Assembly (NCBI GenBank): GCA_003162635.1
Contig: PMNE01000043.1
Location: forward strand, 38,192 to 91,691
Source of the DNA: Ignavibacteriota bacterium
GTDB taxonomy: Bacteria; Bacteroidota; Ignavibacteria; UBA10030; UBA6906
DNA length: 53,500 bases
Reading direction: 5' to 3'
The translations under genes and the position numbers were made by a program. The first letter of the stretch is position 1, and every line of letters begins with the position of its first letter. This document shows, piece by piece, positions 1 through 7,188 of the stretch. The notes under the pieces are model-generated. The model was not told the DNA's origin and did no database searches. It was given only the letters and a program-made list of their open reading frames with translations.

Positions 1-2153
1 AAAGCCCATGCTATGCTGATGCCGTCGAATGTGCTCGTTCCTCTCCCCACTTCATCCAGCAGGATCAGGCTGCGCGGCGTGGCGGCGTTCACGATATGGG
101 CCGCTTCATGCATCTCCACCAGAAACGTGCTCTCGCCGGAGGAGATGTTGTCGCTTGCTCCCACGCGTGTGAAGATCCGGTCAACGATTCCCACGAAGGC
201 GCTTCGTGCAGGGACAAAGCTCCCAATTTGGGCGAGCAGGACGATAAGTCCTGTCTGCCGCAGGTAGCTCGACTTCCCGCTCATGTTCGGTCCGGTGATA
301 ATCAGAATCTGATCGGCGGAGGTATCGAGATGGACATTGTTGGGTATGTACGATTCCCCCGGTGGGAGGAGGCGCTCGATCACCGGATGGCGGCCATCGA
401 CGATATCGAGGACCGTGGAATCGTTGACTTCGGGACGGACGTACCGGTTCTCCACCGCCACGGAGGCAAGCGAACAGAGACAATCGAGCGTGGCGAGGAT
501 GCGTGCGTCGTCCTGGATGGTCTCCGCGTGCCCGGCAATGCGGAGTCGGAGGCCCTGAAAGAGTTCTGTCTCGAGCGCGAGGATCCGTTCTTCCGCGTGG
601 AGAATCTTCTCCTCGAACTCCTTCAACTCGGGAGTGACAAATCGCTCGGCATTGGCGAGGGTCTGTTTGCGGATGTAGTCCTGAGGCGCCTTTTCCCGGT
701 GCGTGTTGGTGATCTCGATGTAATACCCGAACACGTTGTTGAAACCCACCTTGAGGGAGGGAATCCCCGTCCGCTCCCGCTCGGTCTTCTGGAGGGCGGC
801 GATCCATTGCTTGCCGCCCAGCGCAAGAGAGCGGACCTCGTCAAGTTCCGGGTTGTACCCGGTGCGGATGACTCCCCCGTCGGCAAGGGTGGCGGGGGGA
901 TCGGGCTCGAGGGCGCTTTGGAGAAGCGACACGATCTCGGGGAGAGGATGAAGCCCCTCCCGGGACTCCCGGAGCAGGCCAGAGGTGGCGGGGGAAATGA
1001 CGCTCTGCAGGCCCGCTGTTGCAATGAGAATGGTCTGGAGTCCCGTCATGTCCCGGGGGGTCGCGCGTCCCGTGCAAATCCGCGTGTTGAGCCGTTCCAG
1101 GTCGCCGATCCCGGCCAGAATGTCGGTGCATCCTTCCCGCAGCCGCGCATTGGTAACCAGCTCCTCAACGGCGTCGAGACGGGCACGGATTGGCGTGACG
1201 GCATTGAGCGGTGCGTTCACCCATTGTTTGAGCAACCGCCCTCCCATGGGAGTTGAGGTCCGGTCAATGACCGTGAACAGAGATCCGGCTTCTGAACCCG
1301 CGGTCGTTGCCGTAATCTCAAGGTTCCTCTTCGTCGATGGATCGAGGACGATGTGGCTCCCAATGTCGTACCGGACGAGGCGCCGGATGTGGAGGAGGTT
1401 GGATTTCTGTGTCTCCTGCAGATACCCCAACACAGCACCGGCGGCCGCGACGCCTGTTTCCATCTCGTCGAGTCCGAAACCTTTGAGCGTCAGGGTGTCA
1501 AGCTCGCGCGTCAGGAGATCATAGGCGTAGTCGCGCGTGAAAAGCCAGTCGTCCCGCTTTGTATAGAGACCGCGAAAAGCAGGGCCGAGGATCTCTCGCA
1601 CGGCTTCCGCATCCCTCTTCTGAACAATGATTTCCGAAGGAGCAATGGATGCGACGTGCTCGGCGAGGGCGTAAAGGGGGATCTCGCCCACACGGAAGTC
1701 GGCAGTGGAGACATCGACAAAGGCGAAACCGACCGGGTCGTCATGGGTTGCAAGGGGGGACGAGAGAGCGACCGCCGCAAGGTAATTGTTCTGTTTCTGC
1801 TCCAGCACGCGGTCGGAGAATGCCACCCCGGGGGTGACGACTTCTACGACGTCCCGTTTGACGATCCCTTTGGCATGTTTGGGGTCTTCGAGTTGCTCGC
1901 AAACGGCGACACGGTACCCCGCCTTGAGAAGCTTGGGCAGGTACGTGTCGAGTGCGTGATGGGGGAATCCGGCAAGAGGGATTTCCCCGGCAGCGCCGTT
2001 GCCGCGCTTTGTCAATGTGATTCCCAGAACGCGCGAGGTGGTGGCTGCGTCTTCTTCAAACGTCTCGAAGAAATCGCCCATCCTGAAGAGGAGAATCGTG
2101 TCCGGGTAGCTCGCCTTGACGCGGGCATATTGCTGCATGAGGGGTGTTGACAT
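1..2153 (-). CDS. mutS: DNA mismatch repair protein MutS (C-terminus cut by window edge)
   Basis: MutS binds mismatched or looped DNA and starts methyl-independent or methyl-directed repair. The reading frame is open from the ATG at 2153-2151 to the window edge, giving about 717 of the usual 850-880 residues. Near the N-terminus is the mismatch-wedge motif GDFFETF (Phe28, Glu30). The ATPase domain carries the Walker A motif GPNMSGKSS at about residue 620, the signature SSGESTF, and the Walker B motif LLDEVGRGTSTFDG at about residue 698. The missing part is only the end of the ATPase domain and the dimerisation helices. The start MSTPLMQQYA is where the family begins. No Shine-Dalgarno sequence precedes it; a weak TTGATT-N17-TTAATT lies only 5 nt upstream of the ATG, so a leaderless mRNA is possible but uncertain. 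A 386-codon open frame on the other strand is antisense shadow. Confidence 0.97.
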   Translation of the reverse strand, partial: MSTPLMQQYARVKASYPDTILLFRMGDFFETFEEDAATTSRVLGITLTKRGNGAAGEIPLAGFPHHALDTYLPKLLKAGYRVAVCEQLEDPKHAKGIVKRDVVEVVTPGVAFSDRVLEQKQNNYLAAVALSSPLATHDDPVGFAFVDVSTADFRVGEIPLYALAEHVASIAPSEIIVQKRDAEAVREILGPAFRGLYTKRDDWLFTRDYAYDLLTRELDTLTLKGFGLDEMETGVAAAGAVLGYLQETQKSNLLHIRRLVRYDIGSHIVLDPSTKRNLEITATTAGSEAGSLFTVIDRTSTPMGGRLLKQWVNAPLNAVTPIRARLDAVEELVTNARLREGCTDILAGIGDLERLNTRICTGRATPRDMTGLQTILIATAGLQSVISPATSGLLRESREGLHPLPEIVSLLQSALEPDPPATLADGGVIRTGYNPELDEVRSLALGGKQWIAALQKTERERTGIPSLKVGFNNVFGYYIEITNTHREKAPQDYIRKQTLANAERFVTPELKEFEEKILHAEERILALETELFQGLRLRIAGHAETIQDDARILATLDCLCSLASVAVENRYVRPEVNDSTVLDIVDGRHPVIERLLPPGESYIPNNVHLDTSADQILIITGPNMSGKSSYLRQTGLIVLLAQIGSFVPARSAFVGIVDRIFTRVGASDNISSGESTFLVEMHEAAHIVNAATPRSLILLDEVGRGTSTFDGISIAWA

Positions 2154-2193
2154 GGAGGAATTAACTGAAAACGGGGGGAAAAATCAATGAAAC

Positions 2194-2220
2194 AAAAAAA
2201 GGGGAGGGTTTCCCCTCCCC
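2194..2220 (-). terminator. Rho-independent terminator of the pilin-like operon
   Basis: Positions 2201-2220 form a perfect 8-bp GC stem (GGGGAGGG / CCCTCCCC) with a 4-nt loop. Read on the minus strand it is followed by seven T (2200-2194). It sits 65 nt after the stop codon of the last pilin-like gene and just upstream of mutS, so it should separate the two transcription units. Confidence 0.9.
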
Positions 2221-2284
2221 GAAGAGACATTCGCAACGGCGTACTCAATCAAACAAAGGTTTCATAGTCTTGCCGTCGGGACTT

Positions 2285-3601
2285 TCAGTCCTCCCACCAG
2301 GAGACGAGTTCATAACTGTCGGAATATGGATAGCTCGGCGGTTGCAGCGAATCGAACCTTGCGTCATTGTGGATCCTGTACGAGAACCCGTTCAAAAATT
2401 GAAGCGGTGGTCCCGGGTTGAACACGCCGAGACTTCCGGCACTGATCTGGGTCACCCCGCCGAAGAGATTGACACTTCCGCTCACGGGAATGTTCCAGAA
2501 ATTCTCCGCAGTCAATTCCCCGTTCTGACAATAGACGGCCGCCTGGATATTGAGCTGGGAAGATGCGTTGCGTGTGTTGTCCTGAGTGATATACGCCATC
2601 CGTCCGGCGACGATACCGAGCATGTCGGGAGAGCTCGGATTGTTGACCGGGTTTATCTTCGCAGTGACACTGCCGTCTATCCATACATTTCCCTTGTTGA
2701 CCGCTGCCCCGGTTCCCGAAAAGGCCGCAACGGTGAGTGACCCGGAGTAAACCCCCTTGATACGGAGATCAGCGTTCTTGACGACCATGACGCCGCCCGG
2801 GGCCAGGGTGGTAATAGGCATCGTCGTATCCATCCCCCCTCCCCCCGGAGGAGACTGGACGCGCACGTTGTCATTGATAAAGGTCAGTGCCACATCTTTC
2901 CCCCCGTTCGCGTTGCCATCATAGTACCATCCTGCTGCTGCAGTGAGTCTGGCCTCCAGGGCGGAAGTGTTCGGGCGCTTTTTCTGAATGCCCCACTGGA
3001 ACCCCCCGTTGTAGACCGGGTTGGCGGTGGGACCAAGTACCGCCGCGAGGCTTCCGGTGATCTTGTCATGGAAATACGGCGTGCCATCGAAATTAAAATG
3101 GTTGTTGGTGTGTGCCGGGCCCCATACCGAATCACCCGTGATCTTCCAGTCGGCGTACCCGTAGTACGGTCCCTTGTTGCCGTTCTTGTCGATGTATCCG
3201 TTGATTTCGCTCTCGGTGAACCAGCTGAACTTTGCAAACTGGACGTGCTTGAATACCCCCTCGACGGTGTCACGGTATTGAATTCCATTCTGGTCTGACA
3301 TATTCGTCACGGCGACGCTCCGCAACGTCACCCAGAGCGGTTGAGGAAGGTCCGGAATGTAGCTAATGGAATCCCTTCCACCGAAGAAGGTCACGCCGAA
3401 ATTCGGCGGAGCACTCCCCCTGTTGAGCAAATAGTTCGTTCCGACATTTGCTCCCGACACCGCAATGTTATGCACTTGGGTCGTTGAGTAGTAGCCCATA
3501 TAGGCATCGACTGTTTTTACGCTGTTCTGACCGATATTGGTCAGGGCTATCCCGACGAGCAGAGTCAGCCCTATGACATAGACGATGGTCGATTTGCCCA
3601 T
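2285..3601 (-). CDS. PilX-like exported protein with N-terminal membrane anchor, 438 aa
   Basis: Function unknown. The protein starts with a short positive stretch and one hydrophobic helix (about residues 5-22, starting MGKSTIVYVIGLTLLVG), followed by a long extracytoplasmic domain rich in Gly, Asn, Ser and Thr. That domain includes a Gly-Pro-Pro-rich linker near the middle and a beta-strand-rich C-terminal half with repeated GSV/GNV turns. This layout resembles PilX or DUF4900-like pilus accessory proteins. There is no GFxxxE prepilin leader. The start at 3601 has a good ribosome site (GAGGGAAG). It is the last gene of a three-gene operon, 11 nt after the PilW-like gene, and ends before a strong terminator. 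A role as tip or accessory subunit of a surface fibre is inference from architecture and neighbours. Confidence 0.75.
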   Translation of the reverse strand: MGKSTIVYVIGLTLLVGIALTNIGQNSVKTVDAYMGYYSTTQVHNIAVSGANVGTNYLLNRGSAPPNFGVTFFGGRDSISYIPDLPQPLWVTLRSVAVTNMSDQNGIQYRDTVEGVFKHVQFAKFSWFTESEINGYIDKNGNKGPYYGYADWKITGDSVWGPAHTNNHFNFDGTPYFHDKITGSLAAVLGPTANPVYNGGFQWGIQKKRPNTSALEARLTAAAGWYYDGNANGGKDVALTFINDNVRVQSPPGGGGMDTTMPITTLAPGGVMVVKNADLRIKGVYSGSLTVAAFSGTGAAVNKGNVWIDGSVTAKINPVNNPSSPDMLGIVAGRMAYITQDNTRNASSQLNIQAAVYCQNGELTAENFWNIPVSGSVNLFGGVTQISAGSLGVFNPGPPLQFLNGFSYRIHNDARFDSLQPPSYPYSDSYELVSWWED

Positions 3602-3612
3602 GATCTTCCCTC

Positions 3613-4215
3613 TTAGCCGTGACGTTTAATGTTTCGCGAAGCGAGCCGCGTCTGTCGCCAGTACGCCGCCGCATATTCAGAGTTTTCCGTGTTCACCGCT
3701 GCCTGAACCTGATAGGGACTTTCCACGCGCAATGAAACCTCTATAGTCCAGATTTGACTGTAGAGAGACGTCGACAGGGGGGGGATCTCCGTGCCGTGCG
3801 CATCGAAATACCGCAACTTAAATTGTGTGACACCAAGTCCGGCTGCTCCGCCCGCGTCCTCTTGATTGAGCTTCCTGTAGAGCACCCGGATGGCCGGATT
3901 CGGCAGGGTGGTCAGGGGAGCACCTGCGAACCATTCGACGCTGTCGACAGAACCATCCCGGTCCATATCCGCATAGAACTTGATATGGGAGGTATCGGCG
4001 AGCGCGATGCACATTTTCGGATCGGCAACGTGATATCCGATCTTGCGAAAGTCATATTCCAGATTGCGGACGAGCTCACTCATCGATTCCTGCACGTTGA
4101 GGTTTGTCACGGAAGAGGTGGCGGTCCCCATGATCGACCCATTAAGCTGCAATCCCATAAGGATGACGTAGCCTGCGATAATGACGGAACCGATGATATC
4201 AAGCATGACGGACAT
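3613..4215 (-). CDS. PilW/PulJ-like minor pilin homologue without leader peptide, 200 aa
   Basis: The N-terminal helix (residues 4-22, starting MLDIIGSVIIAG) has the spacing of a mature type IV pilin helix, with Asp6 where pilins have Glu5. The next segment, SELVRNLEYDFRKIGYHVAD (residues 46-65), is typical of PilW/PulJ minor pilins. The C-terminal motif TQFKLRYFDAHGTE, followed by IWTIEVSLRVES, also matches that family as I know it. No leader with a Gly-Phe or Gly-Met cleavage site precedes the helix, so the protein may stay anchored. The ATG at 4215 has an AGGAAG ribosome site 9 nt upstream. It lies 28 nt after the first gene and 11 nt before the PilX-like gene. Assignment to the pilin superfamily is moderately supported; function is inferred. 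Confidence 0.75.
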   Translation of the reverse strand: MSVMLDIIGSVIIAGYVILMGLQLNGSIMGTATSSVTNLNVQESMSELVRNLEYDFRKIGYHVADPKMCIALADTSHIKFYADMDRDGSVDSVEWFAGAPLTTLPNPAIRVLYRKLNQEDAGGAAGLGVTQFKLRYFDAHGTEIPPLSTSLYSQIWTIEVSLRVESPYQVQAAVNTENSEYAAAYWRQTRLASRNIKRHG

Positions 4216-4243
4216 GGATGCTCTTCCTTTCCCGAAAAGATCG

Positions 4244-4810
4244 TTAGTTCCAGTAGCTCATGATGGAAGGATACACAAGGGTATCATTGGAAGACGGACT
4301 TGTGACCGTCACGATGATCTTCTTATGCCAGGTCTGCCTTATGGTATATGCGACGTCGAGATTAGGTGGATTGACGTAGCAAACGGTACAGTGCACAAAG
4401 TACTTCGCTCGAATACCGGGAATAATCGTCTCCCAGTTGGAGCCCGGCGTCGAGGCGGTGTCCGCAGCGACGTTACTTTTGTAAACGAGGAACAACCCAT
4501 TAAAATCATCAAAGTCATTGAAGTCTTTTGCCCCGTGATAACTCTCCCCCACATCAGGTCCGAGCAATGCGGGAGTCGTAAAGTAGCTCGAATCATAGAC
4601 AGCCGCTGCGTTTGTGTCGGCAATGGCCTTGTCGAACATCTTCCCGCTGGCTTCCTCGACGATCGAGGTGGCCAGCGAGATCGCTGTGACACCAAACTCA
4701 CTGGTGTACATTGTATCGGTTGCCTGGTATACGCTGGAGTTCGCATTAAGAATGAGAACGCCGAGCAAGACAACAGCTCCGATGACCAGCATCATTTGAC
4801 CGAGATTCAT
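4244..4810 (-). CDS. Pilin-like membrane-anchored protein (PilV-like position), 188 aa
   Basis: First gene of the operon. I chose the ATG at 4810 (MNLGQMMLVIGAVV) because a GGTGA ribosome site lies 5-7 nt upstream and the hydrophobic helix begins right there. An in-frame ATG at 4837 would add nine unlikely residues. Residues 5-22 form one membrane helix, followed by about 165 extracytoplasmic residues. A pair of close cysteines (FVHCTVCYVN) lies around residue 145 and could form a disulfide or bind a metal. Like its two neighbours it looks like a mature pilin or pseudopilin lacking a leader peptide. It occupies the place PilV holds in pilVWX clusters. Similarity to a named family is weak. Confidence 0.7.
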   Translation of the reverse strand: MNLGQMMLVIGAVVLLGVLILNANSSVYQATDTMYTSEFGVTAISLATSIVEEASGKMFDKAIADTNAAAVYDSSYFTTPALLGPDVGESYHGAKDFNDFDDFNGLFLVYKSNVAADTASTPGSNWETIIPGIRAKYFVHCTVCYVNPPNLDVAYTIRQTWHKKIIVTVTSPSSNDTLVYPSIMSYWN

Positions 4811-4840
4811 TGCTTCACCGCAGTATGGTGAGACCATAAC

Positions 4841-4874
4841 GGCCTCTTCGCGGAACAGTCGTAAGAGGCCTCTT
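4841..4874 (-). promoter_or_regulatory. Foldable leader element upstream of the pilin-like operon
   Basis: In the leader of the minus-strand operon, 31-64 nt before its first ATG, GGCCTCTT at 4841-4848 can pair with AAGAGGCC at 4863-4870 (8-bp stem, 14-nt loop). The second element is itself part of a 12-nt palindrome, AAGAGGCCTCTT (4863-4874), so two foldings exclude each other. A further GC hairpin (CCGGGG / CCCCGG) lies at 4925-4941. The 354-nt gap 4811-5164 holds these structures, the palindrome at 5001 and the terminator at 5061, and no gene. Confidence 0.4.
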
Positions 4875-5000
4875 CAAACAAAGAACAAAGTGTCAAAACA
4901 CTCACAGATCCTGACTGACAACTTCCGGGGAAGACCCCCGGAGACCAGAAAAGGACCGCTACATCCTGGGATCACGTTAGAGAAATCCTGCGAATATAGC

Positions 5001-5016
5001 TGTGACGTAGTTCACA
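5001..5016. promoter_or_regulatory. CRP/FNR-type operator (TGTGA-N6-TCACA)
   Basis: The sequence is a perfect match to the TGTGA-N6-TCACA consensus of the CRP/FNR superfamily. It lies about 190 nt upstream of the first pilin-like gene and faces no other start codon. Two placements are possible on the minus strand. With a -10 of TAACGT (4974-4979) the dyad is centred near -41.5, the classic activator position. With TATATT (4994-4999) as -10 the dyad fills the spacer and would repress. A degenerate second copy, TGTGA-N6-TGCAC, lies at 5033-5048. Confidence 0.55.
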
Positions 5017-5060
5017 AGAGCATGGTACTGTGTGTGACTTGAGTGCACTTAGGTTACGGC

Positions 5061-5099
5061 AAAAAAAGAAGCGCTCAAAATCACACGATTTTGGCGCTT
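5061..5099 (-). terminator. Rho-independent terminator after the methyltransferase/MTHFR gene
   Basis: The inverted repeat AAGCGC-(T)-CAAAATC / GATTTTG-GCGCTT (5069-5099, 4-nt loop) is followed on the minus strand by C and then seven T (5067-5061). It lies 66 nt past the stop codon of the gene ending at 5165 and separates it from the pilin-like operon. Confidence 0.88.
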
Positions 5100-5164
5100 T
5101 TGCGATCTCTCCGCTCTTGCCCCGAAAATGCGAGATCAACAAAGATATGCCGATCAGCCACTTT

Positions 5165-7009
5165 TCATGATAACTCTCCTCCGAGGATAGAGAATATCCC
5201 GTCGATTCTCCCCATGGGCGCAGAAAGCTGAACACCGGCTACTTCCCCCCGGACCTGTTCAAAGGTGTCGCGCGCGATCGCAACTCCCTCCGCGAATCCT
5301 TCCTCCTTTGTCGTCGTTCTCCTCATCCGCTCCATGATTTCGGGTGGGACGCTTGCCCCCGGGACTTCGTTGTTCATGAACTCGGCATTCCGGTAGGAGA
5401 CAAGCGGCCATATCCCGCAGAGCAACGGCTGCTTGATGTGCGCGATTCGCTTCATGAACCGTTCAAGGATCCGGAGATCAAAGACCGGCTGCGTGATGAT
5501 GTACTCCGCCCCCGCTTCGATCTTCCAATCGAGGCGCCTAAGCTCCTCATCCATGTTGATCGCGCCGGGGTTGGCTCCGACGCCGATACTGAACCCGGTC
5601 GGCTCGCCGATGGGGTTCCCGGCGAGGTCGAGTCCATGGTTGAGCCGATTCATGACGTTGGTGAGGCCGATCGCGTCGACATCGAAGACCGCAGTGGCAT
5701 TCGGATAACTCCCAAGCTTCGGCGGATCTCCCGTCACAGCGAGGACATTGCGCACACCGAGCGCCCACGCACCGAGCAGGTCCGATTGCATGCCGATGAC
5801 ATTCCGGTCGCGACAAGCGAAGTGGAGGACCGCTTCGATCCCCACTTCGCGCTGGATGATCGCCGAAAGGACGAGCGCAGACATGCGTGCCGAGGCACGC
5901 GGTCCGTCGGGGATATTGATCGCGTCAATACCGAAATGGTGGAGCCGCCGGGCCTTCGCAACTTCCTTGGCAGGTGACACGCCTTTCGGCGAAACCAATT
6001 CCACAAGCGTGACAAACTGCTTCTTGGCCAGTCTTGTTGCGAGTCGGGATTTTTCCGTCGGCTCGTAGACGTGAACGGCCTCCGGAGCAACGACAGCCAG
6101 TTCTGTTCCGGACACATCCATCCGCTTCACCGGGCGGAGGGCCCGGACAGCCCGCCTGATGGCGCGAATGTGCGCGGGATTTGTCCCGCAGCAGCCGCCG
6201 ACGATCGTTGCGCCCGTCTGAATGAAACGCTTCGCATACTCCGCCATGTACTCCGGCGACGTCATGTAGATGTTGCGCCCCCCGATGCTTTGCGGCAGAC
6301 CGGCATTGGGCTGGACGGAAATGGGAAGGGGGGTGAGCGTCTTCAACGTCTCAAGCGCTTCGAGCATCGACTTCGGTCCGACAGAACAATTGAGCCCGAT
6401 CGTGTCAACGCCGGAATCGCCGACCGCTTTGACAAAGCTCTCGAGCGTCGCACCGCTCAGGAGATTGCCGTCGTCGTTGATCGTCACCTGCGCCATGATC
6501 GGGGTGTCGGGGTTGACCTCCTTGACGGCGCGGATCGCCTGCAGTAACTCAGGGACGAGAACGAACGTCTCCAGTATGATCATGTCGGCTCCCCCGTCCA
6601 GAAGACCCTTCACCTGCTCACGGAATGCCTCCCGCGCCTCCTCGAAGGAGACCTTCCCGAGCGGTTCGATCAGTACTCCGAGCGGGCCGACGGATCCCGC
6701 GACAAGGGTCTCGTCGCCGGCAACGGCTTTTGCAAGCTGGGCCCCCCGCTTGGCGATCTCGTAGGCCTTCTTCTCGAGGCCGTGGGCCGCCAGCCGAAAG
6801 CGGTTGGCGCCGAAGGTGTTCGTCTCGATGACGTCTGCACCGGCGGTGACATATTCACGGTGCACCTCGGTCACGATGTCGGGATTGGTGAGGTTCAGCT
6901 CATCGTAACAGGTGTTGATAAAAACCCCCTTTTCATACAGGTATGTACCGACCCCCCCGTCAAAGACGATGACCTCATTCTCCCGCAGGCGCTCTCGAAG
7001 ACCTTTCAT
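5165..7009 (-). CDS. Bifunctional homocysteine S-methyltransferase / methylenetetrahydrofolate reductase (YitJ type)
   Basis: Two enzymes of methionine and one-carbon metabolism in one 614-residue chain. The N-terminal half is a Zn-dependent homocysteine S-methyltransferase barrel with its three zinc cysteines at Cys208 (GLNCSVGP), Cys273 and Cys274 (GGCCGTNP). The C-terminal half, from about residue 315, is a MetF-type flavin barrel (FACRDRN, AVTGDPP, FSIGVGANPG) that reduces methylene-THF. Length and order match YitJ of Bacillus. I chose the ATG at 7009 because MKGLRERLRE leads straight into the conserved VFDGGVGTYL. An upstream in-frame ATG at 7165 would add 52 residues lying across the promoter. 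Transcribed from a TTGGTC-N17-TATACT promoter, divergent from pepF, and ended by the terminator at 5061. Confidence 0.93.
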   Translation of the reverse strand: MKGLRERLRENEVIVFDGGVGTYLYEKGVFINTCYDELNLTNPDIVTEVHREYVTAGADVIETNTFGANRFRLAAHGLEKKAYEIAKRGAQLAKAVAGDETLVAGSVGPLGVLIEPLGKVSFEEAREAFREQVKGLLDGGADMIILETFVLVPELLQAIRAVKEVNPDTPIMAQVTINDDGNLLSGATLESFVKAVGDSGVDTIGLNCSVGPKSMLEALETLKTLTPLPISVQPNAGLPQSIGGRNIYMTSPEYMAEYAKRFIQTGATIVGGCCGTNPAHIRAIRRAVRALRPVKRMDVSGTELAVVAPEAVHVYEPTEKSRLATRLAKKQFVTLVELVSPKGVSPAKEVAKARRLHHFGIDAINIPDGPRASARMSALVLSAIIQREVGIEAVLHFACRDRNVIGMQSDLLGAWALGVRNVLAVTGDPPKLGSYPNATAVFDVDAIGLTNVMNRLNHGLDLAGNPIGEPTGFSIGVGANPGAINMDEELRRLDWKIEAGAEYIITQPVFDLRILERFMKRIAHIKQPLLCGIWPLVSYRNAEFMNNEVPGASVPPEIMERMRRTTTKEEGFAEGVAIARDTFEQVRGEVAGVQLSAPMGRIDGIFSILGGELS

Positions 7010-7054
7010 TCTTTCACTTCTCCCGGACGGATAAGATTGTGCAAAATGCTCCAC

Positions 7055-7068
7055 GGTGCAGATGCACC
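7055..7068. promoter_or_regulatory. Perfect inverted repeat at the start of the methyltransferase/MTHFR transcript
   Basis: GGTGCA-GA-TGCACC lies immediately downstream of the predicted transcription start (about 7071) of the minus-strand gene. It could be an operator or a short hairpin at the mRNA 5' end. I know no regulator with exactly this site. Confidence 0.4.
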
Positions 7069-7077
7069 TTCTTCTAT

Positions 7078-7106
7078 AGTATACAAAGTTTCCTCTTCTC
7101 GACCAA
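7078..7106 (-). promoter_or_regulatory. Sigma-70 promoter of the methyltransferase/MTHFR gene
   Basis: -35 TTGGTC (7106-7101), 17-nt spacer, -10 TATACT (7083-7078), minus strand. The predicted start near 7071 gives a leader of about 60 nt, too short for a SAM riboswitch. Confidence 0.65.
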
Positions 7107-7126
7107 GAACTGTACGCGCGGGCGGG

Positions 7127-7155
7127 TTGTTGTTTCTCCCCCGAAATCGTACATT
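7127..7155 (+). promoter_or_regulatory. Sigma-70 promoter of pepF
   Basis: -35 TTGTTG (7127-7132), 17-nt spacer, -10 TACATT (7150-7155). The predicted start near 7162 gives a leader of about 27 nt that includes the AGGAG ribosome site. The -35 lies 20 bp from that of the divergent promoter. Confidence 0.55.
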
Positions 7156-7188
7156 TTACGCACATCCATCAAAGGAGATCAGGGCCTC

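Noticed and set aside
96-1256. Long open frame (386 codons) on the plus strand opposite mutS
   Set aside because: Antisense shadow of mutS: composition rich in Arg/Gly without domain pattern, and mutS has a complete set of motifs on the other strand.
2154-2200. TTGATT-N17-TTAATT as a firm leaderless promoter for mutS
   Set aside because: The -10 matches poorly (TTAATT), and the stretch is AT-rich because of the neighbouring terminator tail; kept only as a possibility.
4811-5000. c-di-GMP riboswitch in the pilin-like operon leader
   Set aside because: The conserved GEMM core sequences are not present; only generic hairpins are visible.
4972-5235. Possible 87-aa minus-strand gene in the large gap after the pilin-like operon
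   Set aside because: It overlaps the 3' end of the methyltransferase/MTHFR gene and runs through the terminator hairpin and the CRP-type site.
7010-7077. SAM or cobalamin riboswitch before the methionine-synthesis gene
   Set aside because: The predicted leader is about 60 nt and lacks the conserved motifs of either class.
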